Assembly (NCBI GenBank): GCA_036925085.1
Contig: JAUPFP010000095.1
Coordinates: 312,501 to 376,500 of the forward strand
DNA: 64,000 nucleotides
Direction: 5' to 3'
Origin: Brachycybe producta
Lineage: Eukaryota; Arthropoda; Diplopoda; Playtdesmida; Andrognathidae
The stretch's first letter is position 1. The number at the start of each line of letters is the position of its first letter. Under the pieces are notes generated by a model. The model had not been told where the DNA came from. It did not search any database and saw nothing but the letters and a program-made list of their open reading frames with translations. Positions 34,165 to 44,624 of the stretch are shown here, one piece after another. The position numbers and the translations under genes were made by a program.

Positions 34165-34670
34165 TTCTCTCTCTTTTATTCTTTCTTTCTTCCACCTCTC
34201 TCTGGCTCTTTCTCTCTTTTATTCTTTCTTTCTCTCTCTCCTACCTCTTTCTGTCTCTCCTATCTCTCTCTCTCTCTCTCTCTCTGGCTCTTTCTATCTC
34301 TCTCTCTTTTATTCTTTCTTTCTCTCTCTCCTACCTCTTTCTGTCTCTCCTATCTCTCTCTCTCTCTCTGGCTCTTTCTATCTCTCTCTCTTTTACTCTT
34401 TCTCTCTGGCTCTTTCTATCTCTCTCTAGCTCTTTCTATCTCTCTCTCTAGCTCTTTCTATCTCTCTCTGGCTCTTTCTATCTCTGGCTCTTTCTATCTC
34501 TGGCTCTTTCTATCTCTAGCTCTTTCTATCTCTCTCTGGCGCTTTCTATCTCTAGCTCTTTCTATCTCTAGCTCTTTCTATCTCTGGCTCTTTCTATCTC
34601 TCTCTGGCTCTTTCTATCTCTCTCTGGCTCTTTCTATCTCTCTAGCTCTTTCTGTCTATCTTTCTCTCAA
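34165..34670. repeat. CT-rich degenerate array
   Basis: About 500 bp of TCTTTCTATCTCTCTCTGGC-type units with periodic GGCTCTTTCTATCTCT. It generates a long Leu/Ser ORF that is not a gene. Confidence 0.9.
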
Positions 34671-35034
34671 ACTCCCACTTGATAATGTATGCCCTCCATT
34701 TTTTTTTGTCTTTCTTTCTACCCTTTCTTTATTTTTGCTTGAAAAACACCTGAAAAACTTATTTCTAATTTGTGTCCTGATTACACAAATAAAAGAAGAA
34801 CAAACAAGAGATAAGGATTTATATGAAAACAAGCAACAACAAAAAATTCTCAAATTTAGGGAACTTTTTTCTATTATTGAATAAAAAGTAAAGGTCAAAT
34901 TTCACTTCCAATTTCAATGAAAAAAGACAGCCGCCATATTATATCTTTCAGTGCAAAAATCTCATAGAAATATTCTGATTTTTGATTTCTTATACTAATT
35001 TCTGCTGATTTTTCAGCACGTGTGATTCTTTCTT

Positions 35035-35400
35035 TACAGCTTGAAAGTGTTTTAGAAACTAGAAAGGCAACTCAATGACTTAAGTGTAGTTTGGTGTTGT
35101 TATCTTTTAAGATAAACATTTTTTTAAGTTTGAAAATGGCCCACTTTTAGCAGACAATAATTTTTAATATTTTTTTTACAAAAAAAAAGTTTATTTTGAA
35201 AGATATGATATCTTCATCATCATCATCATCATGAAAATACTATTAATTGATTTATTTACTATTTTAGTTTCTAACACATTTTCAAATTATTCTTATTCTT
35301 GTTCTTCTGAAACATAGAATAATAACCAGAGTTTGAGAATCACCTGTTCATAAAACATCTTAACTTGTGACTGTCTTAATTTTGTTGTCTTAAAGGTTGT
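35035..35400. mobile_element. 'CTAGTTTCTAAA' foldback element
   Basis: GTGTTTTAGAAACTAGAAAG at the left, TACTATTTTAGTTTCTAACA and TTCTGAAACATAGAATAATA at the right. A CATCATCAT run is inserted in the right arm near 35215. Confidence 0.72.
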
Positions 35401-35489
35401 TAGAAACTATGTAAGAGAACATGGAAAACAAAATAAACGTTTTATGGCAGTTGGGAATGCTTTTTGTAAGCAGCGAATGCAAAATACAC

Positions 35490-35703
35490 CAGTTATACCT
35501 CGCTATACGGCCCTTTCTTTATACGGCATTTCCCTATAACGGCCTTTTTAAATTTTAGCTCAGTTTCTAGTTACAGAACAAAAATTTTCGATATACGGCC
35601 AAAAAAATTGGGAAAACCACATATGTATATGCAATTAACGACCATTTCGCTTTACAGCCAACTTTCCCGGAACGTATCTCGGCCGTAAAGTGACGTATTA
35701 TTG
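35490..35703 (+). mobile_element. pogo-like CTCGCTATACGGCC element, copy 1
   Basis: CAGTTATACCTCGCTATACG at the left; TCGGCCGTAAAGTGACGTAT and ATTG|TA at the right. The interior repeats 'ACGGCC' and 'TTTCGCTTTACAGCC'. The CAGT..ACCTCGCTATACGG tip resembles pogo/Tigger-type ends. Confidence 0.75.
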
Positions 35704-36249
35704 TATGCTAATGAAAGAGTACAGTGGGAATATCATTGAAAGTAAACTTTTCATGGCAAACTTTTCCGATTACCATGTAAAGTTTTTACAAAATCAGTGT
35801 GAAAATCCTCTTAGAAAGTAATTCAGTTACTCTTCTGCAATAAAAAACCCGTTTATTTTGAAAGGATAATGTTAGATATAAATTGCATTTACTCTTCTAG
35901 TTTCTAACAAACGTTGAAGCCACTTCTTAGAATTCGCTGCTGATGAAGCTGAATGACTAATTAGAGAGCTAACAATGGATTTTTCCTGCCACCATCATCA
36001 TCATCATCATTAATTGTGTGTATTTTCTTGATGTCCAATTTATTAGCAAAATTACATTTGTTTACATTGATGACTTCCAACTGTTTTTTAACAGTTTTTT
36101 CTGATAAGGAAAAATGGTGTGGATCTCAAAAGACATATTTAAATATGATGACGATTATTATTATTAGAAAAAGGAGAAATTTCGTGTCAAAATGTTTCTA
36201 TTTGAAAGAGAGAATGAGAGATAGATAGAAATAGGAGAGAGAGAGAAGT

Positions 36250-36269
36250 GGGGGGGGGGGGGGGGGGGT
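36250..36269. repeat. poly(G) tract
   Basis: G run after a GA-rich segment. Confidence 0.85.
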
Positions 36270-36706
36270 TGGATATATATTATTAATATATATAAATGAT
36301 GATGGACTTGGACTTAACTTCCAAGTGTTTCTTCAAGATTGCCACTTTGTAATTACTAATGATTACAAAACCTTTTTTTTTTGGTAAAACTGCAAAGTTG
36401 TGATAACGATTAAAACATATTTTAATCTCTACGTCTGCAAAAAGTTGCAAACTGTGTGAACATCATCATCATCATCATCATCATCATCTACATTATTATT
36501 ACCAGCAAAATAATGATGATGATGATGATGTTTTTACATATTTTTCAAGTGTTGTTTTTCAACCCACCCACATAACACGTCATAATTCAAAAAGATACAA
36601 CACTTTAATGATATAAAAGTGATTATGATAATTTATTAATTTACAATGAAAAAATAAAAAGGATTTCTTCTGCAGATGAAGAAATTGAGCTTAAAATATA
36701 AGTCAA

Positions 36707-36744
<38 letters not shown>

Positions 36745-36960
36745 TTTAGAGTGTACTTATAGAAGATGGAGGAATAGAAGGAGGAGGGGATAAAAGGTAA
36801 TTTGTATTTGGGACAGGCGGTCATTTGCACTCTTCATGATCTCTGTCTCTCTCCCTCCTGTTCGAGGGTCATTTGCCCCTTATGTATTTTCTTTAATGTA
36901 GTCTCTCACTCATTTGAACAGGGCCAAACATATATTTATTATTATCAATATATTTTATTG

Positions 36961-36961
36961 A

Positions 36962-36999
<38 letters not shown>

Positions 37000-37000
37000 T
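36961..37000. repeat. GATA/GA microsatellite
   Basis: GATAGATAGATAGA then (GA)n. Confidence 0.9.
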
Positions 37001-37569
37001 AAAACTGCTGTTCAAACCAATATGGAAAGTGTAAATGAATGAGAACAAATACAATTTCCACATGGTGTCTATGTGAAACGGATCTTCTGTAATATTTTTG
37101 CCCACCTGTATTTACATGACACACATGATGAGATGATGATGAATAGAGAACAGATAAGACTATGATGATGATGATGATGATCATCATCATCATTTTTATT
37201 GCGAAATTATCAAAGTGTTAGGTTTCTTACCCTTCTTTATTTGTGTGTTTTACACATTTATTTTGTTGTTGGTTTCTAGTTGTAAAATTAACAGAATATT
37301 TTTTTCGAGTGGGTTTTTCTCTCCATTTATTTGTGTTTTAATATTGATTAATTTACTTATTAAAACAAATCTGTGATAATTTTTTTCATTCATCTGTTTT
37401 TCATTGTTTAACAAAATGACTTTATAAATCTTTTGTGGGTTATTTTTATTAATAGAAAGTATTATTTTGATGTTTGCGTTATTGTTTAAAATTATAATTA
37501 AGATAAAAAAAATACAAAGAAATATATTTTTATTAATTAAATCAATTTTATTAAAATTGTTTTTTTTAT

Positions 37570-37990
37570 TACGATAGTTTATGAACAGTTGATTTTCTTA
37601 CTCTTCATTATTGTGTTTTTGTTTTTCAGAAGAGTAAAATTAATAAAAAAAAACTAGAAAGTGTTTTAGTAACTAGAAGCGTAGTTCAATCACTTAAGGG
37701 TATTTTCATATTGATTGATATCTTTCAAAATAAACGTTTTATAAACAAAAATTAAAAAAAAAATAATATCGTCTACTTAAATTTGAGCTATTTTGTATAA
37801 AGGCTTATTTTGAAAGAAGATCTAGATATGAAAATACCCTTCAGTGAATGAGAGCTACCCTTCTAGTTTCTAAAACACTTTTCAAGTTTTTCTTCATTTT
37901 TCACCTGAAAGAAAGAAATTGATTCAGATTTCGAGAGGCATTTTTTTTCGTTTCAAAATCACTTTACCTGAAATTTTCAACCAATCAATC
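37570..37990. mobile_element. 'CTAGTTTCTAAA' foldback element
   Basis: GTTTTAGTAACTAGAAGCGT and TTTCAAAATAAACGTTTTAT at the left; GAGCTACCCTTCTAGTTTCT, TTTCACCTGAAAGAAAGAAA and TTCGAGAGGCATTTTTT at the right. Confidence 0.75.
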
Positions 37991-38029
37991 ACGTCATATA
38001 ATGAAGTAATTTCTTTTATTAATAATAAC

Positions 38030-38320
38030 TCATTTTTGAACTCAGGTTTTGTTCTGCGTTTCAGAAGAACCTAATTAAGGAGAAATTGAACGGGTGTAAT
38101 TAGCTAGAAAGGTAGCTCAAATCACTTAATAATATGTTTCAAAAGAAACTTTTTATAGGCAAACTTTTACACTTTTTTTTAAGTTTGATCATTTTCAAAC
38201 TTGACACGAAAAGCTTATTTTAAAAAATTGAGTTTACCCCTTCTAGTTTATAAAACACTTTTTTAGATTTTTTCTCCTGAAAGACAGAATAAATAACTAA
38301 GGGCGTTTACAATTTAACAC
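38030..38320. mobile_element. 'CTAGTTTCTAAA' foldback element, shorter copy
   Basis: GAACTCAGGTTTTGTTCTGC, TTAGCTAGAAAGGTAGCTC at the left; CCCCTTCTAGTTTATAAAAC and CTCCTGAAAGACAGAATAAA at the right. It follows the copy ending near 37990 almost directly. Confidence 0.7.
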
Positions 38321-38649
38321 TAATTGTTGAAAAGAAGAGAGAAAAAAAAACCTTTAAGATTTAGTCAATTAATTTTTATTAAAGCATGACTTAAAAGTCT
38401 TACATCCAAGTTGATAAAAGTGAGAGAAAAAAATCAATTAATGATCAGTCATTTAAATCAATCCACTCTGATTAAGCTAAACAAATTTCATATTGACACG
38501 AAACCAATGATATGGCAATTTAGGGCGCCATTTAACCCTTCTAGTTTAACAAATTACACGATTCATTTTTATTACACGTGTAACTTTTTCATAATTTTCA
38601 GAAATTTATAGGAAACTTTATCGAGCTGGAACGATTCTAACTGGAACGA

Positions 38650-39022
38650 CACCAAGGGTTGGAGGTGGAGGCTAGCAGTGACATCAAGGTAGCGAAGAGG
38701 AAAAAAAAAGCTTATATACAAGTGAGCGGTTAAATAGCAAAAAGCTTATGCAATTGTAGCAGATTACAGAAGCGGAACGGAGCTAAAAAAAAAGGAATTT
38801 GCAAATGTAGCAGTACGATTAAAACACTGCTAATTTATCTCAAAAGTATATTTTAAAATAAACTATTTCAATTTAAATCCATTGTTTACCATTTGTAAAT
38901 TATTCTTTTGCGCTCCATTCCGCTCCAAAAATGCATATGCTTTATGCTATTTAACCGCTAGTTTGTTTATTTTTTTTTTTTCATGCGTTCACGTCACTGC
39001 TAGCCTCCACCTCCAACCCTTG
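38650..39022. mobile_element. GGGTTGGAGG-family element, copy 3
   Basis: About 370 bp. The ends are inverted over more than 35 bp: ACGACACCAAGGGTTGGAGG at the left and CCTCCAACCCTTGGCGTCGT at the right, then GGCTAGCAGTGAC / GTCACTGCTAGCC. The inner part has AGCGGTTAAATAGC / GCTATTTAACCGC in both arms. Confidence 0.8.
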
Positions 39023-39071
39023 GCGTCGTACCAGCTGGAACAACATCCTCTTAAGATACCCCATTCATGAT

Positions 39072-39266
39072 ACAAGCAGTTCTGCCCAGCACTATGATTT
39101 CGTTTGCCACGCCCTTTTATGAGCGTCAGACGAAATATGTACCAATTAGAAATTGCCGTCCTTTTTAAAAAGGGCGGGACATGTGACATCAGAGACCAAT
39201 TCGCAATTGATGACGCTCATAAAAGGGCAGGGAAAATGAAATTTTAGTGCTGGGCAGAAGTGCTCG
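39072..39266. mobile_element. ACAGGC-family foldback MITE, divergent copy 7
   Basis: 195 bp. The arms carry TTCTGCCCAGCACTATGATT and its near complement, unlike copies 1-6. The core keeps GCCCTTTTATGAGCGTC, CAATTAGAA and the central GTGACATCAG. The duplication is ATTCATGAT (39063-39071) and TTTCATGAT (39267-39275), 8/9. Confidence 0.85.
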
Positions 39267-39638
39267 TTTCATGATGGGATCCGATTTGAGATCTGATAAG
39301 ATATGACCTCTCAAAGTCCATATCCGGCCCATTTTTCACTCTTTAGTTTAGGGAACGGATCAGATCTGACTGATCGCAATACAATATTCGCCTGCCCCTT
39401 TTTGAAACCAGTATGTATTTAGTAAATCTATTATTGTACACTGTGTACATATGTGCTCCAACATCTGGCGGATCTGGTCTCTTGTCTCTTCCTTTTAACT
39501 TGGCAGATTGGCTAGATTTGGTAGATTTTGAGCTGCCGCGAGTCTGCCCTATTCGCTTTCACGGACGGATAAATAACGGATTTGATCTGTCCATAAGTCA
39601 GTCCAGGACTCGGTTGTATTTGTGCATGTTAGTTATAT

Positions 39639-40369
39639 CTTAGACTATTACTCTACTGGACTGGCAACTCCCTATCTTCTACATGTTAAAGCGTTAAATG
39701 CATGTTCATAGGCAAAATAAATAAGGCAAAAGTGACGCCAGCTCCGCCTGGTGGCATTATTTTAAAAGAAAATCGTTAGCTAGATTGTTTTTTTTTTTGC
39801 AAAGGGGAAGACATTGGGGGTGAATCATATACTGTATGGCAAGTTATTTTAGTTTTTTCACGTTTTACTGGATTTTCCAATTTTAATTCTATTCTAGGAA
39901 TCCAGTAAAATGCGGTTAAAAAAGTAAAATGAATTTCCATATGTGATATTTTGCTGTGAATTTGTGTAAATCTTAGTGAATCTCGTACATGATTTTTTTT
40001 TAATGTCGGCCCAGTTGTCCGTTCGTCTCCTAAGCAAAAAATGGTTGGAAAACGTTGTTGTTACGGTGTTTGTGACTCGCGTTTTCCTGATAATGGACCA
40101 CAACCAAAACAGGTAACACTTTACAGACACTTTTTGACAGAACACAGCTATAGTTCTTCATCGGCCATACTTTTTATAATAATATATATATAAAAAATCC
40201 ACCCTATATAACTACAAAATGAACTCGTCCAAAGTTTGACTTTTGTATTAATGTTCATATACCATAGTCCCGCTAGAGGCGCGCCACTTCAAAAACGACG
40301 TCACGACGATTCAAAACTGTCCAACAGAAAATTTCGGGAGTTGCCAGTCCAGTAGAGTAATAGTCTAAG
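39639..40369. mobile_element. 731-bp DNA transposon with 34-bp inverted ends and a THAP-like exon
   Basis: CTTAGACTATTACTCTACTG (39639 on) is repeated inverted at 40336-40369, giving 34-bp perfect terminal repeats that end in CAACTCCC. Both flanks carry GTTATAT (39632-39638 and 40370-40376), a 7-bp target-site duplication. Inside at 40041-40112 is a short open frame beginning MVGKRCCYGVCDSRFP and ending at a splice-donor-like CAG|GTAACA. The element is too short for a transposase, so it is a deletion derivative. P-like, Phantom and Kolobok transposases carry an N-terminal THAP domain; the 7-8 bp duplication fits P-like best. Confidence 0.8.
40041..40112 (+). pseudogene. THAP-like first exon remnant inside a transposon
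   Basis: Twenty-four codons from ATG to a GTAACA donor encode MVGKRCCYGVCDSRFP plus eight more residues. The C-C-x3-C spacing close to the initiator Met and the DSRFP motif resemble the start of THAP zinc fingers (C2CH) in invertebrate proteins. No second exon with the later Cys/His and AVPTIF-type motif is seen within the element. It is therefore taken as the surviving 5' exon of a lost transposase, not a host gene. The match is short. Confidence 0.5.
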
Positions 40370-40448
40370 GTTATATTTTCGATGTTAACTCTTTCAGTAT
40401 TTTTAGGCCTATATCACATATCTAATCAATTTTTACTTAAAAAAAACC

Positions 40449-40602
40449 CTACGAATTTCACAGATGATCTGAATTTTTGGTTATCAGGATCAGCTCCAGT
40501 CCTATCTAGTTCGGATAAATGAGTTTCACATTTATCCGAACTAGATAGGAATGGAGCTGATCCTGATAACCAAAAATCCAGATCATCTGTGAAATTCGTT
40601 GG
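40449..40602. mobile_element. near-perfect palindrome with GATCTGAATTTTTGG arms
   Basis: Arms of about 63 bp (40449-40511 and 40537-40602) match with only a few differences: CGAATTTCACAGATGATCTG and TATCAGGATCAGCTCCAGTC are mirrored. The loop is ATAAATGAGTTTCACATTTA, itself partly paired. Very young by its arm identity. Confidence 0.8.
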
Positions 40603-41466
40603 TTTTTCCCCCGTTACTCATCATTTTACTCATCTTAGTTATTATAGATATTTTTCTATAACAGAAAACCCGGATCGGATAATCCGGAATTCCGAATTTC
40701 TACTTTAGTTTCATATTTTTATCTCATTTTTTTCTCCAAAAAAAATATTATTTCTGACTCCTGAGAATATAAAAACTTTTTATTGCTTTTCTAATTGTGT
40801 TGATGTTTTTTTAGGTAAAAAAAAATGTGATTTTGGTACATAAAATTTTCTAATTTTTTTTCGGAGAGGTGGAGGGGTTTGTATTTGTGCCAAATTTGTC
40901 AAGACAAAAAATATATATATTTTTTTTCTGGTTATTTTCTTTTAGGTTTTAAAAATGATAGCTTTAACTTCTTTTCGTTTTCAGGTAAAAAGGGAAAAAA
41001 AAAAGTTGTTTTATTGTCTATTCTACGAGATTTAGAAAGAAAGGGAGGGGAATATACATAGTACAATTGTAGTTTAAAATGGAGGAGGAGGAGGATGGGG
41101 ATAGTTGAAGGAAACTGGGGGAAAGGTGGTTGGGGGGGGGAAGAGAAATTACGATCTCCTCCTGCCACAACAGTTATTTGTGTGTTCTCTCTCTCATGTC
41201 AGGTGAAATCTTCCTTTCATTTCTGCTTGAGGAACACACTTGTTTGTCAAAACTTTTGAGAGCTTTATAAATTATAATAAAAAAAACCTACGATTTTCGG
41301 TTCCTAGCTTTTATTTCTACTTTCACGTTAGAAAATTACGTAAACCTTTGCAAGACCACATGTTTCTTTGAACAAACTAAGCTTTTTTGAGCTAATTTTT
41401 AGGAGATTCACAGCTTGCAAATCTTAGCAAAGTTTGGAGTATAAACCTACTCTAAAGACACATTCA

Positions 41467-42316
41467 CACTAGGCTGGTTTACAAGCCGCTGGTTGCTGCT
41501 GGTTATTAGTAGCAACAGCAAGCAGCGGCTGCTTTGGGTTCACACTTGTCCAGTCACTGCTAGTATTAATAGTACAAGTATCCAATCACCGTCTTGCAAA
41601 AACACAAAATCTAACAACAACCAACCCAAGCAGTGGAGTTTCAACTGCCCACTAGTGCCACTACTAGCTACAAAGGGTTCACACTAGCTGGTAGCAGCAG
41701 GAATGGAGTCAAATGACCAGCTGGTAGCTGCTAAAGTTGGACATGTTCAACTTCACCAGCCGCTGTTAAAATCACTAAAGCGGCAGTCACACTAGGCTGG
41801 TTTACAAGCCGCTGGTTGCTGCTGGCTATTAGCAGCAACAGCAAGCAGCAGCTGCTTTGGGTTCACACTTGTCCAGTCACTGCTGGTATTAGCAGTGCAA
41901 GTCATCCAATCACCGTCTTGCAAAAACACAAACTCTAACAACAACCAACCCAAGCAGTGGAGTTTCAACTACCACTAGTGCCACTACTAGCAACAAAACG
42001 TTCACACTAGATGGCAGCAGCAGGAAGGGAGTCACATGACCAGCTGGTAGCTGCTAAAGTTTTCAGACTATGCTGCTAGAGCGCTATAACCAGCCAGCAG
42101 CAACCAGCGGCTGGGAAACCAGCCTAGTGTGACTGCGGCAGAAGGGAGTCAAATGACCAGCTGGTAGATGCTAAAGTTGGACATGTTCAACTTCACCAGC
42201 CGCTGTTAAAATCGCTAGCCTGCTGGAGAAAGCAGCTGCTGGTAGAAGTTCACACTATGCTGCTAGGGGGCTACAGCCAGCAGCTGGGAAACCAGCCTAG
42301 TGTGAATGCGCCCATA
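41467..42316. mobile_element. CACACTAGGCTGG element pair, self-nested or tandem
   Basis: Outer ends CATTCACACTAGGCTGGTTT (41467) and AACCAGCCTAGTGTGAATGC (ends about 42310). A second complete pair of ends lies inside: CAGTCACACTAGGCTGG (about 41785) and CCAGCCTAGTGTGACTGC (about 42130). The two bodies share GCAACAGCAAGCAGC, CCAATCACCGTCTTGC and TGACCAGCTGGTAG. The DNA is locally GC-richer and dominated by CAGCAG/CTGGTAG words. The CACACTAG tip suggests a hAT-like origin, unproven. Confidence 0.78.
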
Positions 42317-42769
42317 AGACATGTTTTTTTTTTTTGGGACTACAGGAGTGTTTTTTTATTTTGTTGAAAAGTAAGTTTAATTTAAGGTACCCTCCTCCTT
42401 ATAACGGCGGATCCTTGGACAGGTCATTCAAGGATCCATCAAAATTTGATAGATTAACAGGTCGCACTAGTAGAGCCTGCAGTGTACAAAATTTTCAGCA
42501 CTCTAAGGTTATGAACTTACTAGGAAGTTGGTTCAAATAGGAGAAATACAAGTCCACCACGCAAAACGGACCACTCTCATGTCAACTGAAATAAAAACTT
42601 GTAATAAAAAGAGGGGGCTAACAATTTATCCAAGACAATCCTTGATCATTGTTATTTTTTTGCATCCAACATAATAATGTTAGGTTTGTATAAAGTGATC
42701 GAAAACATTTTTTAGAAGTTTTTTTTATCGTTTATTACATTAGCCATTATTCCAATTAGCGTTTAACGT

Positions 42770-42860
42770 TTTAATTTGGAAAGGTATCATCATGAAAACA
42801 CTATTAGTCGACTCGGCTGCCTTTCTAGTTTCTAACACCTTTTTAAGTGTTTGCTCATGA
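42770..42860. mobile_element. 'CTAGTTTCTAAA' fragment
   Basis: AAAGGTATCATCATGAAAAC, then GGCTGCCTTTCTAGTTTCTA and CTCATGAAATGCAAAATGAC. Only a right-arm fragment. Confidence 0.5.
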
Positions 42861-43194
42861 AATGCAAAATGACACAGTTGATGCATAAACCATCTTTAGC
42901 AAGATTTTTAAGAGTATGGAATAAATTTAGCATGCATAATTTTGCAAAAAATTTGACACACTTGGTAATTTGTAGAAAGTTTAAAAATCCTTTTAAGATG
43001 TTTTTTTTTATGAACAATTGATTTTGCATTTCATGAGCAACACTTAGGGAAGAATCACACAAGCTGGAAGAAGAAGAAAATCCCACAGAATTTCACTTTG
43101 TAGGGATTTTAACAGAAGCGCCATATAGCTTTTCAGTCCAAAGGACCATAGAGATATTAAAACCAACAGAAATTTAAAAAAAAAATAGAATATC

Positions 43195-43435
43195 TGTATG
43201 GTTCTTTGGACTACTGAATCGATTAATAGCATTTTCATGTTGATATATTTCAAAATAAACTTTTTATAGACAAAAATTAAAAAAAATTTCATCCGTCTGC
43301 TTAAGTTGGATCATTTTCAAACTGAGATAAAAAGTTTTATTTTGAAAGATACCAACATGAATGCTTGAGTTACCCTTTCTAGTTTCTAAAACACACCCTG
43401 TACACTTTAAAACCACCTTAAAATAAAGCCAGGCC
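43195..43435. mobile_element. 'CTAGTTTCTAAA' foldback element
   Basis: TTTTCATGTTGATATATTTC and AGACAAAAATTAAAAAAAAT at the left; GAGTTACCCTTTCTAGTTTC and TACACTTTAAAACCACCTTA at the right end. The left outer arm is missing. Confidence 0.7.
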
Positions 43436-43523
43436 TAAAATAAGAAAGCACAACAGAATTATCTCTATAATGAATCTATACAAAGTTTTTAAGTTTAGCT
43501 TTGTTTATTTGCTTAGTTTTGCA

Positions 43524-43746
43524 CTTAATACCTCGCTTTACGGCCGAGGTGTGTTTCGAGAAAGTTGGCTGTAAAGCGAAATTGGCCGTATAACGAATTA
43601 TTTTCACCGTAAGCGACAACATAGTAAATTGCATGTACATATGTGGTTTTCCAATTTTTTGAGGGGCCGAACATCGACATTTTTTTGGGCCGTAAATAGA
43701 AATTGAGCTTAAAGTAGGGGTCGTATAGCGAGGTATGAGTGTATTG
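43524..43746 (-). mobile_element. pogo-like CTCGCTATACGGCC element, copy 2
   Basis: Same family in the opposite orientation: TTAATACCTCGCTTTACGGC at the left and GTATAGCGAGGTATGAGTGT at the right. About 220 bp, immediately upstream of a CT/CA simple repeat and an X-box, and about 650 bp before RREB1 exon A. Confidence 0.75.
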
Positions 43747-43911
43747 GGTAAAATTTCTCATCAGAGTCATCATAACCTCTCTCTCTCACTCACTCACTCC
43801 GAGGCTGTCCTAGCTCTCAGCGGCCTCTCAATAGTTCATTTTCTGTTTCTCTTTTCTCTCTCTCTCTCACACACACACACACAATACATAATGGATGTTG
43901 CTCTGTGTATG

Positions 43912-43925
43912 GTTACCATAGCAAC
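43912..43925. promoter_or_regulatory. X-box-like palindrome (RFX site), nearest RREB1
   Basis: GTTACCATAGCAAC, a very good X-box match, 475 bp before RREB1 exon A. Confidence 0.5.
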
Positions 43926-44399
43926 CAAAGTTGTTGGTTCTTTGAACTTTTTATTGAAACACATAACACAACAGCATTTGAGAGAAACAGAAAAAGTCTC
44001 TCTCTCTCTCTTTTTGTCTCTCTCTTTCGATGAATGAAGAAGAGAGTGAAGAGGGAAAAGTTGCAGGCAACATTTTTTTCTATTTTGATGAAAACAAGAT
44101 ATACTTTGGTTAAGGGCCATTAATATATGTCTGAATATATTGAACTGCATTTCATTAATTATCTTCAGATTGATTTAATACGAAGAAATTATATCTCGTC
44201 TTCGACGACTCTCGATCTCCTCGACGACTCTCGAGAGTTTTAACAGTACGCATAGAATATTTAATATTATTATTATTATGTAGGTCGTTTTTAGTATAGT
44301 TGTTTTTATTACAATGTTTTATTATTTATAAGTTAGAAAATCTGAAAACATTCCCTTGATGCAAATATTATTTTTTTTTTCTTTTTCTCTATTTACAAG

Positions 44400-44624
44400 G
44401 ATCCACATCGAGTGGAGGAGTCGGTGGTGGTCCAACGTCATCGAATCGTAACACAAAACGACAACAATCAATAATCAAAAAAGAAACTGTAGCGGATGAG
44501 ATCACGACGACGACGACGACCTCGAGAAACCACCGTCTCGTCAACGAAGAAGACGAAGAAGAAGAAGAAGCAGCATCGGAAGATGTCGATGATTCCGATC
44601 GTTATTCAAACGCCTGTGCCTCAA
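44400..44624 (+). CDS. RREB1: RREB1 coding exon A (acidic, disordered)
   Basis: The open frame begins after a pyrimidine tract and AG at 44398-44399 and ends at a GTGAGT donor (44625). It starts with [11 protein letters not shown] and ends in an acidic run, [18 protein letters not shown]. There is no domain; the composition is typical of the disordered N-terminal part of such factors. The phase (two bases at the 5' end, one at the 3' end) fits the next exon exactly. Codon-like composition and frame continuity are the main evidence, because the sequence itself is low-complexity. Confidence 0.75.

Noticed and set aside
33928-34884. 318-codon Leu/Ser-rich ORF resembling a membrane protein
   Set aside because: It is translation of a degenerate CT repeat; the hydrophobic look follows from CTN/TCN codons.
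44030-44081. ATGAATGAAGAAGAGAGTGA as a possible first coding exon of RREB1
   Set aside because: Its only usable donor would give phase 0, whereas exon A needs one base from the previous exon.
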